This document shows positions 11,941 through 20,479 of a DNA stretch of 64,000 nucleotides, in pieces. The notes beneath the pieces are model-generated. The model ran no database searches. It was not told the origin of the DNA and saw nothing but the letters and a program-made list of their open reading frames with translations. Position numbers and translations under genes: made by a program. Source of the stretch: Sinorhizobium fredii USDA 257. GTDB lineage: Bacteria > Pseudomonadota > Alphaproteobacteria > Rhizobiales > Rhizobiaceae. Positions within the stretch are counted from its first letter, which is position 1. The number at the start of each line of letters is the position of its first letter. The DNA lies in assembly GCF_000265205.3 (NCBI RefSeq), contig NC_018000.1:5515001-5579000 (forward strand), read 5' to 3'.

Positions 11941-14926
11941 GGAGGCGACCTCCTTCCTTGTCAAAGAACACCATGTCGCTCACTTCGACGGCGATCGTCC
12001 GGTCCGCCATCGGCACGTAGAGCGTCTCACCGAGGCGGGCCTGACCGCCGGCGACCACGGCCAGCGCGATCGAGCGACCGCAATTTGGCGACCAGTAGGA
12101 CGAGGTCACATGGCCGAGCATGGTCATCGGTTTCGGCTGATTGGGGTCGGCGACGATCTGCGCGCCTTCCTCCAGCACCACCTTCGGATCCTTGGTGAGC
12201 AGGCCGACGAGTTGCTTGCGGCCGTCCTTGACGAGGTCGGGCCGCTTCAGGCCGCGAATGCCGACGAAGTCCCGCTTCTTCTTCGAAACCGCCCAGGAGA
12301 GGCCGGCATCGTGGGGCGTGAGGGTGCCGTCGGTATCCTGGCCGACGATGATGTAGCCCTTCTCGGCACGCAGCACGTGCATCGTTTCGGTACCGTAGGC
12401 GCAGGCGCCCATCGGCTCGGCCCGTGCCCAGATCGCCTCCCAGACCGCCTGACCGTAGTCCGCCGGCACATTGACCTCGAAGCCGAGCTCGCCGGTGAAG
12501 GACATGCGGAAGAGCCGGGTCGGAATGCCGCAGATTCGCCCTTCGGCGACGCTCATGTGCGGCAGGGCCTCGTTCGAGAGATCGATGCCTTCGACGAGCG
12601 GTGCGATGATTTCGCGTGCCTTCGGACCCTGGACGGCAATAACCGCCCATTGCTCCGTCGTCGAGGTTAGCCACACCTTGAGGTTTGGGAACTCCGTCTG
12701 GAGATAGTCTTCCATATGGTGCAGGACGCGCGGCGCGCCGCCGGTCGTCGTCGTCACATGGAAGCGATCCTCGGCCAGCCGGCCGACGACTCCGTCGTCA
12801 TAGACGAAACCGTCGTCGCGCAGCATGATTCCGTAGCGGCAGCGGCCGGGCTTCAGATTGTCCCAGGCGTTCGTGTACATGAGATTGAGGAACTTGGCGG
12901 CATCGGGGCCGACCACCTCGATCTTGCCGAGCGTCGACGCATCGAAGACGCCGGCCACCTCGCGGACGGTCTTGCACTCGCGGGCGACCGCCTCATGCAT
13001 GCTCTCGCCCGCCTTTGGATAGAACCAGGCGCGCTTCCAGTTGCCGACATCCTCGAACTCGGCGCCCTGCGCCTCCTCCCAGGCATGCATAGGCGTCTTG
13101 CGGGCCGGATCGAACAGGCCGCCGCGCGAGTGGCTGACGATCGCGCCGAAGGTTACCGGCGTATAGGGCTGGCGGAAGGTCGTCAGCCCCACCTCGGGAA
13201 TCCCCTTGCCGAGCGCTTCCGCTGCGATCGCGAGCCCGTGCATGTTGGAGAGCTTGCCCTGGTCGGAGGCCATGCCGTTGGTGGTGAAGCGCTTGATATG
13301 CTCCACCGAGTGCATGCCCTCGCGCACGGCAAGGCGAATGTCCTTGGCGCAGACGTCATGCTGGAAGTCGATGAAGGCCTTGACGGTCGTGTCTGGTCCT
13401 GCCCCTTCGGCAGCCCCGGTCATGCCGCCAGTCCATTCAAAGGCGTTCTGACCGTTGAGCGCGACCTGCGCACCACCTTCTGCGCCGGCGGCCCGGGCCG
13501 CCAGTTCGCCGGCGGCAAGCGCCTCATCGATCGTCGCCTGGATATCGTCGGTGCCGTTGCAGGCGCCGATCGAGAGGCAGTCCTGCGCATAGGTGCCAGG
13601 CAGGAAGCGCTCTGTCGCCGCATCGAACTTCACCTTGCCGCGCGATTGCGAGAAGAGATGCACGGACGGCGTCCAGCCGGCCGAGACGAGCAGCGCATCT
13701 ACGGTGATCTTTCGCGCTCCGCTGCCGCCGTTGCGGGCGACGGTGATCGAGGCGATCCGAAGCTTGCCCGTGGTGTTGACGACGGAGTGACCCGTCAGCA
13801 CTTCGATGCCGAGGTGTCTCGCCTCCGCCAGCACTGCTTCGCTCGGCCGTTCGCGGCAATCGACGATCACCGGCACGCCAACGCCCGCCCTCTTGAGGTC
13901 GAAGGCGGCCTCGTAGGCGGAATCGTGCGCCGTGTAGATGGCGACCTTCTTGCCGACCGCGACGCCGAAGTGGTTGAGATAGGTGCGCCCCGCCGAAGCC
14001 AGCATGATGCCCGGCCGGTCGTTGTTTGCGAAGACCATGTGGCGCTCGATCGCGCCGTTGGCGAGGATGACCTTCTTGGCGCGTATCTGCCAGAGCCGCT
14101 CGCGCGGCAGCGCCTTGTCCGGCGCGGCGAGATGGTCGGTCACCCGCTCGACCAGTCCGACGAAGTTGTGGTTGTAATAGCCGAAGCCCGTCGTGCGCGT
14201 CAGCACGGTCACGTTGTCCATGCCGGCAAGCGCCTTGCCGGTCTCCTGCGCCCAGGCATAACCCGGCTTGCCGTCGACGACGGCACCGGAATCGTATCGG
14301 AGCGCCCCGCCGACTTCCGGCTGTTCGTCGCACAGGATGACCTTCGCGCCGGCCTTTGCCGCCGCGAGTGCGGCCGCGAGACCGGCTACGCCGGCGCCGA
14401 CCACCAGCACGTCGCAATGGCCGTAGCGGCTGGCATAGTGATCCGGATCCGCTTCCGTCGGAGCAACGCCAAGACCGGCGGCGCGGCGGATGAACGGCTC
14501 GTAGAGGCTGTGCCACGCCGCCTTCGGCCACATGAAGGTCTTGTAGTAGAAGCCGGCGGCGAAGAAGGGCGACAGGAGATCGTTGAAGCCACCGATATCG
14601 AAGGCGAGCGACGGCCAGCGGTTCTGCGAGGAGACCTTCATGCCGTCGAAGACTTCCTGCACGGTGGCGCGGACGTTCGGCTGCCGCCGCGCTGCGTCAC
14701 GAGAGACATCGAGAAGCGCGTTCGGCTCTTCCGCACCGGCGGAAAGAATGCCGCGCGGACGGTGATACTTGAACGACCGGCCGACGAGATGGATGTCGTT
14801 GGCGATCAGCGCCGAGGCGAGCGTATCGCCCTCGAGCGCCGTCAGCGTGCGGCCGTCGAAGGTGAACCGGGCGGTGCGCGCCGGCGTCAGGCGTCCCGCC
14901 CCCGAAATGCGATTGACCCCGCTCAT
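11933..14926 (-). CDS. soxA: Sarcosine oxidase alpha subunit
   Basis: The 997 aa large subunit. The N-terminal segment (TFDGRTLTALEGDTLASALI) is a 2Fe-2S-ferredoxin-like fold as in other SoxA, followed by a dinucleotide fold VLVVGAGVAGLAAALAAAKA around residues 175-195 (NAD site by family knowledge). The C-terminal 380 residues form a glycine-cleavage T-like domain that passes the methyl-derived formaldehyde unit to tetrahydrofolate (CKTVREVAGVFDASTLGKIE). The ATG overlaps the soxD stop (ATGA at 14923-14926). Confidence 0.96.
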   Translation of the reverse strand: MSGVNRISGAGRLTPARTARFTFDGRTLTALEGDTLASALIANDIHLVGRSFKYHRPRGILSAGAEEPNALLDVSRDAARRQPNVRATVQEVFDGMKVSSQNRWPSLAFDIGGFNDLLSPFFAAGFYYKTFMWPKAAWHSLYEPFIRRAAGLGVAPTEADPDHYASRYGHCDVLVVGAGVAGLAAALAAAKAGAKVILCDEQPEVGGALRYDSGAVVDGKPGYAWAQETGKALAGMDNVTVLTRTTGFGYYNHNFVGLVERVTDHLAAPDKALPRERLWQIRAKKVILANGAIERHMVFANNDRPGIMLASAGRTYLNHFGVAVGKKVAIYTAHDSAYEAAFDLKRAGVGVPVIVDCRERPSEAVLAEARHLGIEVLTGHSVVNTTGKLRIASITVARNGGSGARKITVDALLVSAGWTPSVHLFSQSRGKVKFDAATERFLPGTYAQDCLSIGACNGTDDIQATIDEALAAGELAARAAGAEGGAQVALNGQNAFEWTGGMTGAAEGAGPDTTVKAFIDFQHDVCAKDIRLAVREGMHSVEHIKRFTTNGMASDQGKLSNMHGLAIAAEALGKGIPEVGLTTFRQPYTPVTFGAIVSHSRGGLFDPARKTPMHAWEEAQGAEFEDVGNWKRAWFYPKAGESMHEAVARECKTVREVAGVFDASTLGKIEVVGPDAAKFLNLMYTNAWDNLKPGRCRYGIMLRDDGFVYDDGVVGRLAEDRFHVTTTTGGAPRVLHHMEDYLQTEFPNLKVWLTSTTEQWAVIAVQGPKAREIIAPLVEGIDLSNEALPHMSVAEGRICGIPTRLFRMSFTGELGFEVNVPADYGQAVWEAIWARAEPMGACAYGTETMHVLRAEKGYIIVGQDTDGTLTPHDAGLSWAVSKKKRDFVGIRGLKRPDLVKDGRKQLVGLLTKDPKVVLEEGAQIVADPNQPKPMTMLGHVTSSYWSPNCGRSIALAVVAGGQARLGETLYVPMADRTIAVEVSDMVFFDKEGGRLHG

Positions 14927-15264
14927 TGGGCTGCTCCTTCCAGGGCCTCGTACGTTTCGACCGTCGCGCTCGTCTTCGGCTGCGCATCGAGGTCAGGCTT
15001 CGGCTCGCCCGCCTTGTAGGTCGTGAGGAATCGGTCGGCGACTGTGTCGCGCGCCGCGTTGAAGAAGCGGCCGCAGCCATGGATGTGCCGCCATCTCTCG
15101 AAAATCACGCCCTTGGGATTGTCGCGCAGGAAGAAATAGGCCTCGAATTCCTCGTCGCTGATCTCGGCGATATTGGTCGGACGAGCGATATGGGCATCGC
15201 CGGCATTGCGGAACTCGAGCTCGGAGCGCTCTTCCTCGCAGTAGGGGCAGTAAATCAGAAGCAT
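14923..15264 (-). CDS. soxD: Sarcosine oxidase delta subunit
   Basis: Small zinc-binding subunit. The start at 15264 (MLLIYCPYCEEERSELEFRN, 113 aa) was chosen over an upstream ATG because the family begins MLLI-CPYC. The CPYC and the HIHGCGRFFN segment are the expected metal-ligand regions. The C terminus (after KAGEPKPD) is slightly longer than a minimal SoxD. It lies 69 nt after soxB and overlaps soxA by 4 nt. Confidence 0.94.
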   Translation of the reverse strand: MLLIYCPYCEEERSELEFRNAGDAHIARPTNIAEISDEEFEAYFFLRDNPKGVIFERWRHIHGCGRFFNAARDTVADRFLTTYKAGEPKPDLDAQPKTSATVETYEALEGAAQ

Positions 15265-15333
15265 CTGGAATGTCCTCGCATCAGAGCGCCGTGCCTTCCA
15301 CGGAAGGCACAAAGGCCGCTCTATCCTTCAACT

Positions 15334-16587
15334 CTAGTGCGCAACGGCGGCAGCGGCGGCCTCGTCGATGAGCCGCCCGGTGCGGAAGCGCTCGAGCGTC
15401 AGCCCCGCAGCGAGCCTGTGCGGCTCCCCGCGTGCGATGAGATGGGCAAAGAGATTGGCCGAGCCCGGCGTCGCCTTGAAGCCGCCCGTTCCCCAGCCGG
15501 CATTGAGGTAAAGGCCCGGGACAGGTGTGACGCCCTGGATCGGCGAACGGTCCTGCGTCACGTCGACGATGCCGCCCCATTGCCGCATCATCTTGACGCG
15601 GCGGAACATCGGGAAGAGCTCGCAGATCGCGTCGAGCGTATGGGTGATGATCTGCAGGCCGCCGGTCTGCGAATAGGAATTGTACTGGTCGGTACCGGCG
15701 CCGATGACGAACTCGCCCTTGTCGGACTGCGAGATATAGGCGTGCACCGAGTTCGACATCACCACGCAGGGAAAAATCGGCTTCAGCGGCTCGGAAACCA
15801 GCGCCTGCAGCGGCTGGCTCTGCAGCGGCACGCGCACGTCCGCCATCTGCATCAGCACGGACGAGTGGCCGGCCGCGGAAATGCCGACCTTCTTCGCGCC
15901 GATGAAGCCGCGATTGGTATCGACGCCGGTGACTCGGCCGGTTTCGTCGCGACGGACGCCGGTCACTTCACAGTTCTGGATGATGTGCACGCCCCGGTCA
16001 GACGCCGCACGCGCATAGCCCCAGGCGACCGCGTCATGGCGCGCCGTGCCGCCGCGCCGCTGGAGTGCAGCGCCGTTGATCGGGTAGCGGGCGGTCTTGG
16101 CGATATCGAGCGGCGGGCAATAGGCCTTTGCCTGCTCCGGCGTCAGCCATTCGTTGTCGATGCCATAAAGCCGGTTGGCATTGATGTGCCGTTTGAAGGA
16201 CTGCTGGTCATGGATGTTGTGCGACAGCATCATCACGCCGCGCGGCGAATACATCACGTTGTAGTTCAGATCCTGCGACAGGTTTTCCCAGAGCTTCAGC
16301 GAATGCTCGTAGATGTCCATGCTCTCTTCATAGAGATAGTTGGACCGGATGATCGTCGTGTTGCGGCCGGTATTGCCGCCGCCGATCCATCCTTTTTCAA
16401 GCACGGCGACATTGGTGATGCCGTGCTCCTTGGCCAGATAATAGGCAGCCCCAAGGCCATGCCCGCCGCCGCCGATGATGATCACATCATATTGCGGGCG
16501 TGGCTCCGGCGAGGCCCAGTGGGGGCCCCAGCCCTTGTGGCCGCGCAGTGCCTCGCGCGCCACGGCAAAAACAGAATATTTGCGCAT
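15334..16587 (-). CDS. soxB: Sarcosine oxidase beta subunit
   Basis: Flavoprotein subunit that oxidises sarcosine. 417 aa beginning MRKYSVFAVAREALRGHKGW. The FAD-binding GxGxxG region DVIIIGGGGHGLGAAYYLAK is at residues 35-54. GGTARHDAVAWGYARAA contains the His to which the family attaches FMN covalently. GWGTGGFKATPGSANL near the C terminus completes the DAO fold. First gene of the soxBDAG operon; its 5' region holds tandem repeats that may be regulator sites. Confidence 0.96.
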   Translation of the reverse strand: MRKYSVFAVAREALRGHKGWGPHWASPEPRPQYDVIIIGGGGHGLGAAYYLAKEHGITNVAVLEKGWIGGGNTGRNTTIIRSNYLYEESMDIYEHSLKLWENLSQDLNYNVMYSPRGVMMLSHNIHDQQSFKRHINANRLYGIDNEWLTPEQAKAYCPPLDIAKTARYPINGAALQRRGGTARHDAVAWGYARAASDRGVHIIQNCEVTGVRRDETGRVTGVDTNRGFIGAKKVGISAAGHSSVLMQMADVRVPLQSQPLQALVSEPLKPIFPCVVMSNSVHAYISQSDKGEFVIGAGTDQYNSYSQTGGLQIITHTLDAICELFPMFRRVKMMRQWGGIVDVTQDRSPIQGVTPVPGLYLNAGWGTGGFKATPGSANLFAHLIARGEPHRLAAGLTLERFRTGRLIDEAAAAAVAH

Positions 16588-16923
16588 CCGCCTGCTACTC
16601 CCTGAACCCCAAAAAACGTTCCGTCGGCGTTAGAAATCGCAAATCCGGTGGCGACGCAACGTTTCTTTTGCGACGCGATCCGGCGGACTTCGGCGGACTT
16701 GCGACATGGCGACAAACTGCGACGAGGCTTCGTACGCGCCCGACCTTCCTTCCGGCGGGCGCGCAATTTTCCCCTTGAGCGACGATCTCGCCGCTGGACT
16801 TTCGGACCGTCATCTGGTATCCGCTCCTCTTAATCGTAGAGCTTTCGGCTCGGCGAACGCAGACTTATTGCCTCCCAAACCTGATGGTGAGGCTTACAAC
16901 TCGAACAAAGGAACGGGATTCAC
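16588..16923. promoter_or_regulatory. Divergent soxB/rpsU promoter region with tandem repeats
   Basis: This 336 nt gap separates divergent soxB and rpsU and must hold both promoters. It contains a perfect tandem decamer CGGCGGACTT at 16681-16690 and 16691-16700, followed by spaced GCGAC words (GCGACATGGCGACAAACTGC begins at 16701). Further GCGAC words lie at 16651 and 16670. Phased short direct repeats are typical of activator sites (for example AraC-type regulators of glycine betaine/sarcosine use), but no regulator can be assigned. No gene seen. Confidence 0.45.
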
Positions 16924-17136
16924 GTGCAGGTACTTGTCCGCGATAACAATGTCGATCAGGCGCTTCGCGCACTTAAGAAGAAGATGCAGCGCGAAGGCAT
17001 TTTCCGCGAAATGAAGATGCGTGACTTCTACGAAAAGCCGTCCCAGAAGCGTGCGCGCGAAAAGGCCGAAGCCGTCCGCCGCGTTCGCAAGCTGGCCCGT
17101 AAGCGCGCGCAGCGTGAAGGCCTTCTGGCCCGCTGA
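16924..17136 (+). CDS. rpsU: 30S ribosomal protein S21
   Basis: A 70 aa basic protein with GTG start: [20 protein letters not shown], then the S21 signature [20 protein letters not shown] and the Arg/Lys-rich tail. The GTG at 16924 is supported by an AAAGGA ribosome site 11 nt upstream and by the family N terminus. Followed by a GC-rich hairpin at 17172. Confidence 0.97.
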   Translation: MQVLVRDNNVDQALRALKKKMQREGIFREMKMRDFYEKPSQKRAREKAEAVRRVRKLARKRAQREGLLAR

Positions 17137-17171
17137 TTGGCCGTTATTTCGACGCTTTCTAATGTAAATCG

Positions 17172-17205
17172 TGGCGGGGGCGAGGCATCGCCGCCGCCAT
17201 TTTGA
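17172..17205 (+). terminator. Terminator after rpsU
   Basis: GC-rich stem GGCGGGGGCGA paired with TCGCCGCCGCC around a GGCA loop, followed by ATTTTGAT. It lies 35 nt after the rpsU stop. Confidence 0.7.
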
Positions 17206-17384
17206 TATGGACACCCGGTCCGTCGGCAGTCTAGCGTGACTGCTGTATCAACTGGCGACGGTTAGCCGCCCGGAAACAGGCCGGACGGTTCACCCGAGGC
17301 GCTCTTATAGCCCCGGAGCCCCGCGCCTTCGCCGCTCTCCGTAAAGGAAAGCACTGGGACCCTGTCGCTTTTGAGGGATCGACT

Positions 17385-18275
17385 TTGACACTTGCTGCCA
17401 TGACTGCGGACGTCTCCGGTTTCACCATCCACGAGGCGCACCGCCGCCACCAGCGCAATCCGAAGCTTGCCGCCATGCTGATACTCGGCTCGGCCCTGCT
17501 ACTTGCCGGATGCCAGACCGACACCGCCTCCGAATCGATGATCCGCGTTGAACGGGCGCAGGGCTCGGAAGAAAACATCGCCTCGCTGTCGAGCGTCATC
17601 GCCTCCAATCCGAGCGACCCGGAAGCCTATAACGTGCGCGGCTCGGCTTACGGCCGCGCCGGCGAATTCCGCCGGGCACTTGCCGATTTCGACCAGGCGA
17701 TCAAGCTCAACCCGAGTTTTTACCAGGCCTATGCCAACCGCGCGCTCGTCCACCGCAATATGGGCAACCAGCAGGCCGCTCTCTCCGATTACAACGCGGC
17801 ACTGCAGCTCAACCCGAATTACGACGTTGCCTATATCGGCCGCGGCAATCTCTACCGCCAGGCTAACCAGCTCGACGCCGCTTTCAACGATTTCAACAAG
17901 GCGGTCCAACTCGACACCACCGACCCTCGCGCCTATCACAATCGCGGCCTGATCTATCAGGCCCGCAACGATCACGCGCAGGCGATCGAGGACTTTTCGA
18001 CGGCGATCTCGCTGTCCCCGAGTTCGCCGGAGCCCTATAACGGCCGCGGCATTTCCTATGTAGCGCAGGGCGACGACGACAACGCCTTCTCGGATTTCAA
18101 CACGGCCATCAACCTCAACGGCAAGCTGGCCGAATCCTGGGCCAACCAGGCGCTGGTCTACGAACGCCGCGGCGAAAAGGCCAGGGCGCAGAAGTCCTAT
18201 TCGCACGCGCTGCAGCTCGATCCGAAATACGAGCCGGCCCGCGTCGGGCTTGACCGCGTCAAAGCCATGTCCTGA
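17385..18275 (+). CDS. TPR-repeat lipoprotein
   Basis: A tetratricopeptide protein likely anchored in the envelope. A hydrophobic stretch and lipobox (MLILGSALLLAGCQTD) give a predicted lipidated Cys near residue 43. About six 34-residue TPR units follow (for example YNVRGSAYGRAGEFRRALAD, YAAY-like helices, AYHNRGLIYQARNDHAQAIE). The start is uncertain: a TTG at 17385, an ATG at 17400 and an ATG at 17475 are all in frame. The latter would leave almost no charged n-region, so 17385 or 17400 is preferred. TPRs imply protein-protein scaffolding; the partner is unknown. NlpI-like. Confidence 0.85.
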   Translation: MTLAAMTADVSGFTIHEAHRRHQRNPKLAAMLILGSALLLAGCQTDTASESMIRVERAQGSEENIASLSSVIASNPSDPEAYNVRGSAYGRAGEFRRALADFDQAIKLNPSFYQAYANRALVHRNMGNQQAALSDYNAALQLNPNYDVAYIGRGNLYRQANQLDAAFNDFNKAVQLDTTDPRAYHNRGLIYQARNDHAQAIEDFSTAISLSPSSPEPYNGRGISYVAQGDDDNAFSDFNTAINLNGKLAESWANQALVYERRGEKARAQKSYSHALQLDPKYEPARVGLDRVKAMS

Positions 18276-18298
18276 CCCTAGGGCCTTTCCTTCCCAAG

Positions 18299-18330
18299 CG
18301 CCCGTGGCATTGCCGCGGGCGTTTTTGTTT
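18299..18330 (+). terminator. Terminator after TPR gene
   Basis: CGCCCG-T-GGC stem, ATT loop, GCC-G-CGGGCG, followed by TTTTTGTTT. A classical intrinsic terminator 23 nt after the stop. Confidence 0.9.
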
Positions 18331-18428
18331 GCCGGCAGCGGCGGCGTGCGCGTCCCCGGCATATCGGCGATTGCGGAACCATCACGAGCTCAATCTGTTT
18401 GACTGTGACCTCAACATGGAGATCACCC

Positions 18429-18902
18429 ATGATCAAACAGACCTTCCTTGCGGCGGCGGCCCTTGCGGCCCTTTCGGGTGCGGCACCCGCCCAAAACTAT
18501 GTAGCGCTCGGCCGCCTCACCTGCGGCTCCGAAGGCGGCACTGGGCTCATCATCACCTCCACGAAGAACCTGATGTGTACCTTCAAGCCTGCGGATGGTT
18601 CGCCCGGAGCCGTGTATGCCGGCAAGATCACGAAAATCGGCATCGATATCGGATCGACCGGCAAGACCGTGATGATCTGGGATGTGCTGGCGAAGACCGG
18701 CACACCATTCACCGAATATGCCCTGGCCGGTGAGTATGTCGGCGTTGGCGCCGATGCGAGCTTTGCAGTGGGGGGCGGAGCAAAGGTCATCGCCGGCGGC
18801 ACGAACAAGGCCTTCATGCTGCAGCCGGTCAATGTCCAGGTCCAGGAGGGACTGAACGTCGCCCTCGGCATCGATCACCTGGTTCTGGCGCCGGCAGGTT
18901 GA
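18429..18902 (+). CDS. DUF992 family secreted protein
   Basis: 157 aa from the ATG at 18429. Type I signal peptide MIKQTFLAAAALAALSGAAP with cleavage expected after APA. The mature part is a glycine-rich beta protein (LTCGSEGGTGLIITSTKNLM, VGVGADASFAVGGGAKVIAG) characteristic of DUF992, with conserved Cys pairs (LTC, LMC). The function is unknown; periplasmic location is inferred from the signal. Confidence 0.88.
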   Translation: MIKQTFLAAAALAALSGAAPAQNYVALGRLTCGSEGGTGLIITSTKNLMCTFKPADGSPGAVYAGKITKIGIDIGSTGKTVMIWDVLAKTGTPFTEYALAGEYVGVGADASFAVGGGAKVIAGGTNKAFMLQPVNVQVQEGLNVALGIDHLVLAPAG

Positions 18903-18919
18903 CCCCGTAGATAGCGGAG

Positions 18920-18937
18920 AGGCCCCGTGGGGCCTCC
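18920..18937 (+). terminator. Palindrome after DUF992 gene, possible terminator
   Basis: Perfect GAGGCCCC-GT-GGGGCCTC inverted repeat 17 nt after the stop. A poly-T run is absent, so termination is only plausible. Confidence 0.5.
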
Positions 18938-18992
18938 TCGCCCCTCCCCTGCCGCAACCCTCTCGTTCCTCGACATGAAAGCCTACTGGATG

Positions 18993-19088
18993 TTTCCTTA
19001 AATCGTGCTCGATTAGGGATAAAAACATGCAGCAATTCAAACTGCTACGGCGACCTTTGTGCGTCTCACAAGACGCACGGTGCTGTAG
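18993..19088 (+). repeat. Palindrome/mini-ORF/hairpin repeat, copy A
   Basis: Order: a TTTCCTTAAATCG..CGATTAGGG imperfect palindrome, an A-rich linker, ATGCAGCAATTCAAACTGCT (a mini-ORF start, MQQFKLLRRPL), then a perfect hairpin GTGCGTCT-CACA-AGACGCAC (19059-19078). The same order and much of the sequence recur at 23545. It lies just upstream of the cyclase gene. Probably a dispersed rhizobial repeat or a small-RNA/regulatory cassette rather than a true protein gene. Confidence 0.7.
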
Positions 19089-19171
19089 GCGACTTGCGCG
19101 TCGAAGCAAGGCGCGCCACTGTGCTATCAGTCGTTGGTGGAACCGGCGCGACAGCTTCGACGGGAACTGGG

Positions 19172-20392
19172 ATGAAGGATCAGGTAATCCGCGACATCGT
19201 TCTGTGGATGTCGGACGAGGGAATTCGCGGCCTCAAGGAACAGGACCTCCTCGCAGGTTTCTGCGATCAGTGCCACGCAGCCGGTATCCACGTCGACCGC
19301 GCTCTCGGACTGATCGACACGCTCCACCCCGAATTCGAGGGCCGCGCCTTCCAGTGGAACAGCGAAAGCGATGAAGTGCCGGATGTCCTGCACTACGGCT
19401 CGACGAGCGGCGGCGAAGCCCAGGAAAATTGGCAGCGCTCGGTTTTCTTCCAGATGCTCCAGGAGAACGAAACCGAACACCGCGTCCGCCTTGCACAGGA
19501 GCCGCATATCCCCTTCACCATGCTCGACAAGCTGAAGGCCGAAGGGCACACCGACTGCGTCGGCTTCATCCATCACTTTACCGACCGTGGCCGCGTCGGA
19601 CAGATGGATTGTTTCTACTCCTACTGGACGTCGAAAAGACGTGGAGGCTTCAGCGACGAAGACCTCCATGCGCTCCGAACGCTGTTGCCGACGCTCGCGC
19701 TCGCCGTCAAGGCGGCCTCCTGCGTCCGCATCATCGGCACGCTGGCAGACGTTTATCTCGGGCAGGACGCCGGCCGGCGCGTCGTCGAGGGCAGCATCGA
19801 ACGGGGGGCGGCCGAGCGGATCGAGGCGGTCATGTGGTTCTCCGATCTGCGCAACTACACGCGCATCGCCGAGAGCGTCGCGCCGGAGGAGGTCATTCCC
19901 TTCCTCAATGACTATTCTGGCACGGTGATCACAGCGATCGAGGAGCATGGCGGCAGTGTGCTGAAGCTGATCGGTGACGGTGTCCTCGCGATCTTCAACG
20001 GCCGCAAGCCGGCTGACGCCTGCGGTGCGGCGATCGCCGCCGAGCGGCAACTGCGCATCATGCTCGCCGACTTGAACACGCGGCGGCTCGAGAAGGGAGA
20101 ACCGACCACCGACGTCTATCTCGGGCTGCATATCGGCGAGGTTTTCTACGGAAACATCGGCAGCCGGAACCGACTCGATTTCACCGTCGTCGGCCCCGCC
20201 GTCAACGAGGTGAGCCGCATCGTCTCAATGTGTCGCTCGGTGGAACGGCACGTCATCATGTCTTCGGAATTCATCGAGGCTTCGCCGGCCGCCCATCGCG
20301 CCGATGCCGTTTCGCTCGGGCGCTTCGCGCTTCGCGGCGTTGCAAGGGCGAAGGAACTTTTTACCTGGGACCCGGACATCGAAGGCGGCTGA
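19172..20392 (+). CDS. Class III adenylate/guanylate cyclase domain protein
   Basis: 406 aa from the ATG at 19172 (MKDQVIRDIVLWMSDEGIRG); a TTG 26 codons upstream is less likely. The N-terminal 200 residues form a sensor-like region without recognised motifs. The C-terminal cyclase domain shows FSDLRNYTRIAE (metal Asp) near residue 223, LIGDGVLAIF near 267, GLHIGEVFYGNIG near 317 and DFTVVGPAVNEVSRI (substrate and transition-state residues). It probably makes cAMP in response to an unknown signal; rhizobia carry many such cyclases. A bidirectional terminator follows. Confidence 0.9.
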   Translation: MKDQVIRDIVLWMSDEGIRGLKEQDLLAGFCDQCHAAGIHVDRALGLIDTLHPEFEGRAFQWNSESDEVPDVLHYGSTSGGEAQENWQRSVFFQMLQENETEHRVRLAQEPHIPFTMLDKLKAEGHTDCVGFIHHFTDRGRVGQMDCFYSYWTSKRRGGFSDEDLHALRTLLPTLALAVKAASCVRIIGTLADVYLGQDAGRRVVEGSIERGAAERIEAVMWFSDLRNYTRIAESVAPEEVIPFLNDYSGTVITAIEEHGGSVLKLIGDGVLAIFNGRKPADACGAAIAAERQLRIMLADLNTRRLEKGEPTTDVYLGLHIGEVFYGNIGSRNRLDFTVVGPAVNEVSRIVSMCRSVERHVIMSSEFIEASPAAHRADAVSLGRFALRGVARAKELFTWDPDIEGG

Positions 20393-20429
20393 ACGCGACG
20401 GAATTGGACCTGCACTGTTCGTTCGGCAA

Positions 20430-20457
20430 GAATGCCCGCCTCAAGAGGCGGGCATTC
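20430..20457. terminator. Bidirectional terminator between cyclase and pntB
   Basis: Perfect 13 bp inverted repeat GAATGCCCGCCTC / GAGGCGGGCATTC with an AA centre, placed between convergent genes. Confidence 0.85.
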
Positions 20458-20479
20458 AGGTCGGCAGTAAGATCTGTCT

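Noticed and set aside
12716..15019. Long open frame (767 codons) antisense to soxA
   Set aside because: High-GC codon bias leaves the complementary frame open; soxA has clear domain motifs and ATGA overlaps, and the antisense translation has no family signature.
19027..19374. 115-codon frame beginning MQQFKLLRRPL
   Set aside because: Only the first residues are shared with repeat copy B; the rest overlaps the cyclase N terminus in another frame.
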